DNA of 64,000 nucleotides from the NCBI RefSeq assembly GCF_030272615.1, contig NC_081408.1, positions 62,740,614-62,804,613 of the forward strand, given 5' to 3'. Below the pieces are notes generated by a model. It saw nothing but the letters and a program-made list of their open reading frames with translations. It had not been told where the DNA came from and did not search any database. Positions within the stretch are counted from its first letter, which is position 1. Each line of letters begins with the position of its first letter. Of the stretch, positions 35,373 through 46,175 are shown in pieces. Position numbers and translations under genes: made by a program. The stretch comes from Cryptomeria japonica. Lineage: Eukaryota > Streptophyta > Pinopsida > Cupressales > Cupressaceae.

Positions 35373-38300
35373 ATGATAATTCCAAAATCCTCTTATTCCT
35401 CTTTAGAAAAGTGAGGATTATTAGTTGGAGAACTCATGGAACTAGATTTGATGATGCAACGTTGATTGAATCCATGAATTCAATTGAATTTTACTCAATT
35501 GGACATGTGGGTATTAGAACACTAAACGGACTTATGATGAAAAGCATATGTGAGCAAGAAATATTTTAGTGAACTTGTGCTCAAAATGGGTGTGTCAATA
35601 AAAAGAATTCCATGAATTAGTGCTCAATTACTGCTCAAAACACTATGTAAGAAAGAAGTCAATGCATTTGTAATTTTGTGGAAAAAACAATATGGAAGAA
35701 AGAATTCAATGATTTTTAATGATTTTGTGGTAAAAGGATTATGTGGATAGGAAATTATCCAATGAATTTGCACTCAAAGATGTGTGTGGATGAGATCATC
35801 CAATAAATTTGTGATCAAGTGATATTTGATATTGACAAAAATGTGAGGGTGATGATTTTTGAGCTAAATTTGGTGGTCATATGGACTTTTTTAATACTAG
35901 TTAATATTAAAAATCTTCTTCTAATGAACTTCCTTTCATTCTAATTTATATGTAACAATTCAAAAGATTAAAATTCTTCAAAATTATGATTCTAATTTAA
36001 ATTGTTTAAGAATTTATAAATCTTGTCTATAATGCACATCCTAACACTCTACATGGACATATTGGCATGAAGCTTTAACTATTATTCAATATTTTTATTT
36101 CTTTATTTTTATCATCTATATGATTAGACTTTATGGGGAGTTCTCCATGGTAGTAGCTATTCTCCTTGCAAAATGACATACTAAGTCATAATAAGATATC
36201 ATGGTCCACCCCCCATACAATGAGATGATGGAAGTAATTAGATGAGAGGAGCATACACTACACGAATATTTTAGTAGTTGATATTTAATCTTGTGCTCTT
36301 TTTTCAACAATGGCCATGTATTGATCTAGGCTTCGATGTTGGATCTAAAAGAAATAAGGGTCGATAAAATGTTATCAAAATCATGGTGTTTTGATTTTCT
36401 AATGACATTTGACATGCTAACTCTATTTTTGTACATTTGGGTCACCTAATAAGTTTGGTATTTTTTGGCTTCATTATTTGACATTCTAAGACAACTCTAT
36501 TTTTGTACATTTGACATTAGGTAGCTTTATAGGTGTCTAATAGAGGTAGGCTCCCAAGTAATCCAAATACTTTTCTCTCTTAGACCTTTAAATATCTATT
36601 CAAAGGTACATTAGACTAGAAAAAAGTAAGCATGGTGGTGAACTATAGACAAAACACATCCTAGAAAAACTTAAAGTGTTTCATTATGGTCACCACCAGA
36701 ATCATATAATCTCTAGTACAAGAGATGGTTACTAGCACAAAATTTTATTTCTTATTCTAGACTACATTTCTCTTGGTTCTATGACTTCCACCTTTCTATA
36801 TTGGAATGTGATTACATTAGTAAAATTAACACATCACTATGATGGGCACTACTACCATTACTTGCACCTTATCACCATCTTTCTAGTTTGAATTGTGAAC
36901 CAAAGATTCCTCCCTCACACTTCATCATCTTGTCAAAACTTTACTTCTAAAACATAACTTAGACACTTTTTAAAAAGTTAACTATAATATATTCTGAAAT
37001 ACACAATAAGCTAGATAATAAACCATCTTTATTGCTTTTTTATAATTTTTTTCTATTGTATATTCATTTAAGAAATATTGAAAAGTTTCGAAACATGTAT
37101 ACACAAAAGGGTAGATAATAAACCAAATTTATTTCTTTCTTACAAAAGTTAAATCTTTCATTGTATATTAATTGAAGTATTAAAAAGTTTAAATTTTACT
37201 TTATGCAAGTGAAGGTTTATTTTTCCATATGAATCAATCTATATATGATGTGATCTAGATGTTGGTATAGGGGGGAAACCATTTCTATGAAATATAATTA
37301 TTATAGATTATGCAAATGTAAAATAATAAAAAATAAATCATATATAATATCAAATCATGCAAAGAAAGTCCTTATAGCCCAAAAGGGGTATGCACATTAA
37401 CATAGTTTGTGTACAATTAAGTAATTATTGGTCATAAATATTAATATGAAAATTATGAAAATATATAGAATACATATACAATTACAAACAATAAAAAGAA
37501 ACAATAATGATCTATTTGAAACCATCTAACATTCTAATTGTTCCTTCAATTGCACTTTGTAATGGTCCCTAATTGTTGGATTTTTGTTACATATCTAGTC
37601 ATTATATCATGCATATGTATTGAGGATACTAGGTGTTATTTATTCATTAGAATGTTTCTTTGGATTCTTGATATCTACTGGGATTCTCTTTATTTGTCTT
37701 TTAGTTTTTGGGATGCCTTTCTTAGCAACCTTGTGATTCCTTCTGTTAAATTGTTTTTCTTTCATTTTACTTTTCTTGGTATAAAGACAATAATTAATTT
37801 TGACACTCACATAATATACTTACAAGGATTTTTATTGTATTCACGAGGTTCAAAGAGTTCCACTTGTTCTGATCATCTATGTTTGGGCAATTTGAATTCT
37901 CAAAAAAAATTGTACTTTTTGTGCTAAGAGTCTTTTTAAAACTGATAGACTCTATGTCGTCAATTTCTTTTTCATTATATTTTTTACTTTAATGTTAACA
38001 GCTCGTAAATGTTATGGGTTGGGGGATAAATCGGTTGGCGAGAGTGAATCTATGGTAAATCACGAGGTCACAAGGTCCAACATCCACCAACACACTTAGT
38101 ATTGGAGGAAGTGTCATGCTAGCATCACCAGATAGTTAAAAATTTTACCAAGTGCACTCTAATTTAGAGGAGGCTATTGGATTTCTACAATCTAAAATAG
38201 AAAAAATTTCTAAATGTTTATATGAAATTACATAAAGTCGTGCTTAGGATCATATTATGAATAATTATATGTAGTGTGTTGTGATTACAGGTAGAGTGTG

Positions 38301-39053
38301 TATGTTGGGCACACGTGCTATGGAGGGGAGTGCAAAAATTAATCACACAATATCATTGGAGGCTTTTACGACTGACCTTAGATGGAGACTTTAGGTCATG
38401 TATGAATAAATACTTTTAATGGCATTCATGAGGCCAAAAAACATATGGGACCCATAGATAACTAATAAATCAGATAAGCATGAACAAACCATGAAGAAGA
38501 GTCAAGCAATCCTTTGTCTACTTAATTTCTTTCTCTTTTTGTTTCTTAGATCTTCTACTATGTATCTTGATCAAGTATTCCAAACAATTTGTTATCATTT
38601 CTTCCTCAAACAAGTTAGCCAAGGTGTTCATGTTTACTATCTTAATGTAATTTCTTTGAATATCCTTGTAAGCTGAATACTCCATAATGTAATGCCACCC
38701 TATTTCCACCACATCTTGGGTGAAATAAAAATATTTTCTATCTGTCCATTCTTCTTAAGGTATCATCCATCTTTCAGTTTCACATCTAAGATGGTGAGAA
38801 GTAGTTCTCAATTGAACCATTGATATTTTTACTTTCCATTTTATTTTTTCTCCTATGCAATTCTTTTGAATATGATTGAATGGAAGATTAACATATTTGA
38901 CATAATATGAAGTGTGAATAATCATGGAACATGAAGAATCTCTTTTGAGGACTTCCATCTCCTCAAGAGATAAGTCAAACATTCCAATGCTTTTTGAACT
39001 TTGGATATAAAATAGGGTGATGTCTATTATTGTAAACTTTACGTATAAGAAAT
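35373..39053. other. AT-rich spacer, no supported gene
   Basis: Open frames here (longest about 129 codons, 37538-37927 plus) show no domain, no codon bias and no splice context that I can defend. I recognise no LTR ends. It is probably old, decayed repeat DNA. Confidence 0.6.
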
Positions 39054-39705
39054 CCACATGAGCACAGTGTTTTTGATTAAGAAAAATCAAGTTTTGAGGG
39101 GACCCAAAACCCCTTACATCACGGAGTTAAAGATAAAGCATTAAAGAAACATAAGAGAACCTAGGACTTAGAAACAGAACTGGCTGCAAGCCAAGAGCAA
39201 AAAACCTAGTAGCCACTGAAAGACCAGCAAAAGGGCAGTGAGATGCTAGCAGAGATAGCAACACAACCCACCTACTTAAAAATGTCTAAATCCTTGGAGG
39301 CCTCCTTCTCAAGCAGCAACATATCCTTGGCAACTTCCTTAAGGTCCAACAGGTCCTCTGGAAGAGACTCTTCCACTAGTTTATTGCTTTGCTTGGTTCT
39401 CCTAGTGGTTCGGGGAGTCAACTTTGAGCTCGACGCCCCAACATCATTTTCCAGATCCACAACACTCTTCTCATTATGAATACTCTGTAGCCTTGAAACC
39501 AAAGCATTCATGTTGACTACGGAAACTTTCATCATACCAGCACTATTCTCCATAATTTTCTTCATCCCTTCCTCAACTTGCATCATCTTCTGGCTGATCT
39601 CATCATTCTTATGATCATTTCTTCTCTTTAACAGTTCCATTGCCTCACCATTCTTCTTTAAAATCTCTAACATCATATTTTTCTCCCCCACATGAGCACA
39701 ATGTT
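39054..39705 (-). mobile_element. Short retroposon with 18-bp target duplication
   Basis: CCACATGAGCACAGTGTT (39054-39071) and CCACATGAGCACAATGTT (39688-39705) flank a 616-bp insert. On the minus strand the insert ends ...GGGGTTTTGGGTCCCCTC, then CAAAACTTGATTTTTCTTAATCAAAAA, a tail of the kind seen at plant LINE 3' ends. The long imperfect duplication, A-rich 3' end and lack of LTRs fit target-primed reverse transcription. It could be a 5'-truncated LINE or a related non-autonomous element. Confidence 0.65.
39272..39687 (-). CDS. Coiled-coil reading frame inside the retroposon
   Basis: The open frame enters from the flank (its nominal start at 39709 lies in the target duplication) and runs to a stop at 39272. 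The insert part encodes a Lys/Glu/Met-rich coiled coil (EEGMKKIMENSAGMMKVSV), a Ser/Thr-Arg linker and an acidic Leu-rich tail (EESLPEDLLDLKEVAKDMLL). I do not recognise the family. It is probably a 5'-truncated fragment of a longer retroelement or gene transcript. Confidence 0.4.
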
Positions 39706-39839
39706 GCATAGTTTATATAGTCACAATTCTTTATAAATGAGAAATATTTTTCAGTATGTGGGAAATTTGAAAATATTTGGTCTATATGAATCCATAATTT
39801 ATATGTATAATATAGGTCAACCTTAAACCAAACACACTA

Positions 39840-40020
39840 AGCAACATATAAAGTCTAGAGAATGTTAGTCAACTCTGAGTGTTTAATACTTTTAAGCCTA
39901 GAAGTGTATTTTTAGTATGATCATGCACATTGAGCAACATATTAAATCTAAAAACTATTAGTCAACTCTGAGTGTTTAACACATTTAAGCCTAGAAGTAT
40001 AAGCTTAGTGTGTGTGGCTT
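39840..40020. repeat. Two-copy tandem repeat, about 93 bp
   Basis: GCAACATATAAAGTCTAGAG at 39841 recurs as a diverged copy at 39934. Both copies share TAGTCAACTCTGAGTGTTTA and TTTAAGCCTAGAAGTATA-like blocks. Confidence 0.75.
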
Positions 40021-40419
40021 AAGACATTCTTATAATGTATGTGGAGAAACTATAAACCCTAGATGTAAGGTTGATATTTTCAATCATGCCTAATTATTCA
40101 AAGGAATCGAGCTTATCATAATCATTTCTTTGATATTCTCCAAACTAAGTTGAGTACCATCTTGTCTCAAATCCAACATTACATCCATAAAATCCTTCAC
40201 ATCATTACCATTGCACTACAAATCAGTCCTCTGTACTAGTAGCTCCTTAATAATTTTGTTATATATGATATCAAAATGTTGGGCCAAAATCTTAGTTTTA
40301 CTGCTTAACCCCTGAAGATCAAAACTCATTAGAAAATGTAAAAAATTGGACAAGCTTAGAAGCCCTATCAACTTGAGGGCTTAACATACCATGGCCTTAA
40401 ACACTACAACTTGTGTCGA

Positions 40420-40640
40420 TCCTAGCTCAAGAAGTTCTTTTCTGCGAACCATCTAACTCACAAGGCTAAGAGACATCATAAAATCTCTTTCACTATTTTT
40501 TTCTCCAAGGTACATTAAGTCTTCCTAGGAGTTAATTGAGGCCATAAGTTTTGTACTACTGATTTCTATGTAATATCTATTATGTTTTAATGGAGTGGGG
40601 GCTACTACCTAGGTAGCAATTTGTCTAAAAAAAAAAATTG
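40420..40640 (+). other. Possible retroposon 3' tail with poly(A)
   Basis: TTTTAATGGAGTGGGGGCTACTACCTAGGTAGCAATTTGTCT is immediately followed by a run of 11 A. The look is of a decayed LINE-type 3' end, but I see no protein match and no clean target duplication. Confidence 0.3.
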
Positions 40641-43600
40641 TTGTGTAGCAATCTATTATCATCATTATCACTTGAGAATAACTTTAAAATTTGATCCTTG
40701 TCACCTAAACCATCGATATTAATATTACCATGGTTGTTACGATTATTATTTTTACCTAAACTATGATTTTAGGGCATAAAACCAGCCATTTGAATGATCG
40801 TGGGTAGCTGTAGGGATGGAATAATTATTAAATCATACCTTAACTACTTATTAACTTCATTCATATAAAAAACATTGAAATAATACAAAAACCAAGTAGA
40901 AAACTCCTCAAGTAATAAAATTAAATCTTTACCAAATGTTAGTACATCTTTTTTTATGTATTTGGACATTTTTTGGTAACCATGTGTCCTTTTGACATAG
41001 GAATGTAAAAAATATTTGAATGACTAGTTGTTACAAAGCATCGAGTGATAGTGAGGGGTGTTGTGGAGTACCTCATTCTACAACATTTGAGAGTTGGAAT
41101 TTGTAGTTTGGAAGGGGAATATATATATACCTACTTTGTCTCATTCTAGAGTTTTTGGAGTGGAGCTTTTGGGACCGAGATATTTGAAGTGGTAGAGTAG
41201 CTACATGGTGAGTTGGCTGATTAGGAGTTGTTATGGAATGATGTAACAAAGAAGGGAAATGTGCACAAATAAGGGGATGCATGCAAAAGTGAATTGGGAC
41301 TAGTATCACTTGTATAAAAAATTATGTGATGTTATTTTTGGTCTAGAGATGATTTAGAAATGAGGAAAGGTTGACTACACATTACATAAGGCCCATTATT
41401 TAGGGTCAACTAGTGGCCAATGTATATCAACGTAGGGAGTGTTGATGGTATACAAGCATAATTTTTGTTTCTTCAAAGGCGTTGAAGAATATAGAAGAGA
41501 ACTGGAGCATGAGGATAGAGAGGTGCTTACTAGAGTTGAGGGTGGCCATGTGTTTTAGAGGATTTAGATATGTTTGAAGAGGTGATGTTACACTCTGACA
41601 TTGGTGTATGAGACAATTGAATTTTGGGCTACGACCAATTATGTATAAATCCCTAGTGTCAAATGTCTTGAGTTTTTTTATTGATCATATATAATGGATA
41701 TATTATGATATTAGGTTTTTCTCTTTGAGGATTTTCCCATAATAAATCTCATGTCTTGTGTCTTTGTGTGTGGATTCTTCTTTTTGTGTTACTTCTATTT
41801 TATGTTATGGATGTACTACAAAAGGTTAAGGTTTAAAGTTTGGATTGTCCATTTAGTATCCTCTAACCTTGATTGCATCACCTTTTTAATTTCCACCAAA
41901 ATACCCTAGAGAAATAATCATATCCAACATACAAATGGATATATATATATTTTAAACATATACTAATGCAACACATTAATCTATCATTAATCATTTTCAT
42001 TAATCATAACATACATGAATGCATAAACAACTCAAGCATTACCATATTCTTAACAATATAATACGCAAGTAGAATATAATTAAACAAAATTTTCATTTCC
42101 CTAGGTTACCTTAACACCATTACTTAGCTAACATTAATATCTAATCACATCCTTAACTTGATTCCATAAACATCCATTACATTTAATTACATTCATTTCC
42201 CAATAAATCAATATCTTTCTTATCATGAGATTCATTAATTAACAATGCATGTCCTAACATATCCATAACTCTTAAGTTCTTTTAAAGGCACCAATTAAAC
42301 ATTTCTACTTCCCTTTAAAACTATCTAATAAGATATTACCATCTTTCTCTACGAAGTATCACTTAATGCACTTCTTGATCATTACCATTAAGGATATCCA
42401 TTTGAATATACATCTAATTATTCATGTCCATATTCTAAATATTTCATTAAGGACATACTTTCTATTACAAACATATTCATTTAACACTTTCACAATGATT
42501 ATAGATGCACATAAGATAATTCCCATAACAATACTCATCCATTGATTTTCCTTTCCGATCTAGGATTACACATACAAGGAATATCCAATATTTATAATCC
42601 ATTAAAGCTCATCATGAATTCAAACTACTACAAATCCTATTACATATGATAACAAGATATTAGATACATGATCTTTATTGTAATTACATTTTCCATGTGA
42701 TGCAAATGCATGATATCAATGTTATTTCCATAATTGATGTTCTGAAGATCTATCCACATGGAGAGAAGCTAAGATTCCATAACCATGTACACTTGTAACC
42801 ATTGAAGAACATCCCAATGGAAGAAGGAATCAAACCACTCGACCATGTGGAACCAAATAGGAGCTAGCATGTATGTTAGGAGATGACATGGGGTTCCAAA
42901 TCACACTCAAGATCTTGGTTGACACCTAACAACTAAGGGTCTCAACATGACAACCACAAGATAGCATCCAAGAACAATGGATCAATTCACATCATAAGGC
43001 TAATTACAAATCAATAAACTCCCAGAGGCATAATCAATAACAAGGTTATAAGAATCATGGACACATGTAGGGAAATAATGTCATCACCTGCTATCCTCAC
43101 AAAGATGGTGCCACACAACACCTTGATAGACATGTGAAGTCATCTCAACATATGAGAAATCAAGGGAGTTTGGCTTACAATCACAATGGTCTTCCCAATC
43201 CCATCTCGAGCCACTCCTCAGGGGCTATAAGTGGGGCACAACAACAATTATTCATTATATTGATTATGTGAATCCTAATTACCCATTCCCACTAATCAAT
43301 TATTATGTTTATTACTTTCAACTAAGCATAAACTCTTCATGTGGTCCCATGATAGGTCTAGACCCTAAGCATCCACTCTAGGAACCTCTTAGAGCCTATT
43401 GCTCATGATCCCAATCCTACACATGAAAGAGCCGATTCTCCCTATCCATGGACCAAGACCTTAGGGTGAACATAAATCACAAAAAATTACAATAACATCA
43501 TGAAGGATCAATATGAGATAAATCCAAGATCACAACATAACTGATACAATATTGAAGCACATATGAACCATAAAGCCAACACACAAAGGAAGAGTCTTCA

Positions 43601-43954
43601 CCAATCAAATCTCAAAAATAAAAAAAGAGTAAAGAATGCATTCTTCTCACTCAAACATAGCCAAACGCATCCTCAACAATGAGGAAAAATACTCTCGCTA
43701 GAGTTCCCATAACATCATCTCTCGACAACAAGGCATTCATGCTCTTGCTGGAGAAAAACAACACATACACATAATCCTCAATAGTAAGGCACAAACCATC
43801 ATAGCGAAGCTCAAATAAAATATAAAATGATTAAGATAACATCATAAACACTTCAAAGAAACTCAAAGAGATCATTGAAATCCTCTGGTAAAAGCCCAAA
43901 ATCCGAAAAAGAAACCACACTAGAAAAACCTCATAAAACTCACAAAACCAGACA
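40640..43954. other. AT-rich spacer, nothing recognised
   Basis: No domain-bearing frame, LTR end or RNA gene that I can support. A short AT run sits at 41120 and another at 41940. Confidence 0.55.
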
Positions 43955-44081
43955 ATTTCGTGCATATGACCTAACTTTTTGCACATATGAGCTGGCTTTT
44001 AGTGCATATGATTTCAAAATTTTCTACATATGATTCATATTCTAGTGCATATAATGCCCAAAATTGTGCATATGACATAAT
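43955..44081. repeat. Imperfect TGCATATGA minisatellite, left part
   Basis: The core (T)GCATATGA recurs every 20-30 bases (TGCATATGACC, TGCACATATGAG, TGCATATGATTT, ACATATGATTC, TGCATATAATG, TGCATATGACA). It resumes at 61656 beyond the nested insertions, so one ancestral array was split. Confidence 0.7.
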
Positions 44082-44201
44082 TGTTGGCAACAACAATGAA
44101 GGAAAACTGAGAGGGGGGTGAATCAGTTTTCACCGAATTAAACAAATTAAACACAATCTCAAATCTGATCAACTACAACAAGAATATAGATAAAAAAAAT
44201 A

Positions 44202-44206
44202 ATAGC
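44202..44206. repeat. E2 target duplication ATAGC, left
   Basis: ATAGC directly before TGTATATGG; an identical ATAGC follows the right LTR at 60446-60450. Confidence 0.95.
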
Positions 44207-44991
44207 TGTATATGGTGAAAATGGATAACAATAAACAACAATACTGAAAGACTAAAATGGATTCAACCACGAAACCCTAGCCTAACAATGAACAAAGATC
44301 CACCATAACATATGAAGATAACCTAAGACAATGCAAAATAACTCAAAATCACAAAGATTATACCATCACATGTCCAATAGGGTTTTGATCTCCATTCTTC
44401 CTATCTCCATTGATCTTGTTTGATATGCTTGCTCTCAGATTTTTGTATGCACAAGAGCTCAATAAAGAACGGAATGTGGTTGCAAGTGGAATTGTAGTGT
44501 AGCCAAGTTGCATGAAAGATCATTAGCATGTGTTATTAGGGTTTGACAATGAAGAAAGCATCTCCTTAAATAGAAGACACAATAGAAAATGGAGGGTTAA
44601 GATTGAGAGGTGTAAAAAGAGAGGTCGGCTAGGATTAGAGGGTAGGTATAAGAAATACCAAAATAATGAAAGGGGTAGGTAGTGTAGGAAATAAGAGATG
44701 AATGACATGTGTCATGTGTAGAAAAGGATAATGAATTAATTAAATAAATAAAGATCTATTTAATTAATAGAAGAAGTAGGACAATTAAATAAATAAAATA
44801 TTTATTTAATTTAGGAAAGGGATAATTTAAATAAATAAATGTATTTATTTAAATGAGAAATAAGGCTAGAAGAGGATAAATGAATTAATTAAATAAAGAA
44901 AGATTTATTTAATTAATAGAAGAATTTGGCTTAGATAATTAAATAAATAAAATATTTATTTAATTAGACATGACAATTTTGAGTGTGTACA
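44207..44991 (-). mobile_element. E2 3' LTR (785 bp)
   Basis: TGTATATGG...GAGTGTGTACA on the plus strand. Identical to 59661-60445 apart from G/C in GTGTGTACA versus GTGTCTACA near the end. It holds five AT-rich palindromes (44735-44965). Confidence 0.95.
44735..44965. repeat. Five consecutive perfect palindromes in E2 LTR
   Basis: Inverted repeats with 12-14 bp perfect arms lie at 44735-44768, 44783-44811, 44826-44853, 44884-44917 and 44937-44965. Arms are of the type AATTAAATAAATA / TATTTATTTAATT with loops of 3-10 bases. On the element's own strand they lie at the start of U3. The same array is in the other LTR at 60189-60419. Confidence 0.95.
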
Positions 44992-45005
44992 TTTTGCCCC
45001 TCTTT
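44992..45005 (-). other. E2 polypurine tract
   Basis: The minus strand reads AAAGAGGGGCAAAA immediately before the 3' LTR start TGTACACAC. It is interrupted by one C. Confidence 0.75.
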
Positions 45006-45520
45006 GAGACAATGTGGCTTGTCGCGTTGTTTCAAAGAAGATAAGATGAACTGATACAGAGTTGCCCCAAGATGGGAATTATATGCCCCCTCGAGAGATT
45101 GGATGAAAATGTCTGAAAAGATTGCAGACAATCTCTCGATAAGAAAGACGGGATAGAATGGGTTGAGCGAATAAAGTGACAAAGTCACGGGATGAAGAAG
45201 ACTGACTCGGGAAATGAAGGTGAGGGCTAGGGTAGGCTATAAGATAGGCCACGGGCAAAAGACATCCTCATTGTCATCCACACCCTTAGAAGATCATAGT
45301 GCAGAACGAGAAAAGAGCAGCAGCAGTCAGCAGCGATGGCATCTATTCATAGATTCGACCGTGTTCACCGATTCCAGTGACTTGCCGATGCAGGAGAGCC
45401 GGTAAGTACCCGAAAACCTCCTCGTACTTTCACGCATTTTGAGTTTTGTCATAAATGCATGTTTAGTAGCAATAAATGCGCTAGGAATAGGATAGTTTAA
45501 ATATGCAAAAACGTGCAACT

Positions 45521-45805
45521 GCGTCTGTGTCAGTGCCAGGCGCGTCTGTGTCGGGCAGGCGCGTCTGTGTCGGGTCCAGGCGCATCTGTGCCTGGAACCG
45601 CGTTTGTGCTGAATGCGGACGCGTTTGTGAAATGTAGAAGCGTCTGTGCTTTGTAGGAGCGTTTATGTCATGTAGGGACGTCTGCGTTCCCCGGTCGCGT
45701 TTGTGCATGGCATAGGCACGTTTGTGTTCAGAAAACGTGTCTGTGTTGCAGAAGCGTGTTTGTGCAGTCTATAAGCACGTTTAGGTGTTAAAAGCACGTT
45801 TGTGT
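45521..45805 (+). repeat. GCGTCTGTG tandem array (about 15 units of 17-21 bp)
   Basis: Units share a GCGTCTGTG/GCGTTTGTG core with variable spacers; early units repeat GCGCGTCTGTGTCGGG almost exactly. The reverse complement of the core, CACAGACGC, is the main repeat of E2's 5' leader. Confidence 0.9.
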
Positions 45806-45928
45806 GTCAAAATGCATGGTTTTAGTCTTTTTAAGTCAAATCGGCAGTTCTGTGATGAACATACACTGTCGATTGGATAAGCTGCTGAGAGGATACACTC
45901 AAGCAGGTCCTCTAGGAAGACTAGGATA

Positions 45929-46175
45929 GATCAAGGCACTTTGTGATGAACAGGGAGCACCAAGATAGGCAGCACTTTGTGATGAACAGGGAGTGCGAAT
46001 GTGAGTGACACTTTGTGATGAACAGGGAATGTCACACACGTAGTACTTTGTGATGAACAGGGAGCACTACTAGGGTAGATAGCAACACTTTGTGATGAAC
46101 AGTGAGTGTCACTAGGAGAGATAACCAGATGCATTTAGGTAGCAAGTAGCATTTTGTGATAAACAGTGAATGCCA
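45929..46175 (+). repeat. CACTTTGTGATGAACAGGGAG tandem array (6 units)
   Basis: The core recurs at about 45938, 45969, 46009, 46044, 46086 and 46150, with 15-20 variable bases between cores. A weaker unit lies at 45850. Many spacers repeat the start of the unit in inverted form (GTGCGA, GTGTCAC), so each unit can fold on itself. Confidence 0.85.

Noticed and set aside
37538-37927. 129-codon plus-strand hydrophobic frame in the spacer
   Set aside because: T-rich DNA gives Phe/Leu/Ile-rich frames by chance; no domain, promoter or splice context seen.
42700-43600. Possible decayed LTR or gene
   Set aside because: Composition shifts slightly, but I found no paired ends, target duplication, primer site or coding frame.
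44523-44708. 61-codon frame identical to one at 59977-60162
   Set aside because: It is within the E2 LTR; identity reflects LTR pairing, not a conserved peptide.
45214-45405. 63-codon plus-strand frame overlapping PMD exon 1
   Set aside because: It is in a different frame from the exon that joins to the PMD domain, and it runs through the splice donor.
45521-46175. Possible CRISPR-like array of repeats and spacers
   Set aside because: Units are degenerate, spacers are short and repetitive, and the context is a plant retrotransposon intron.
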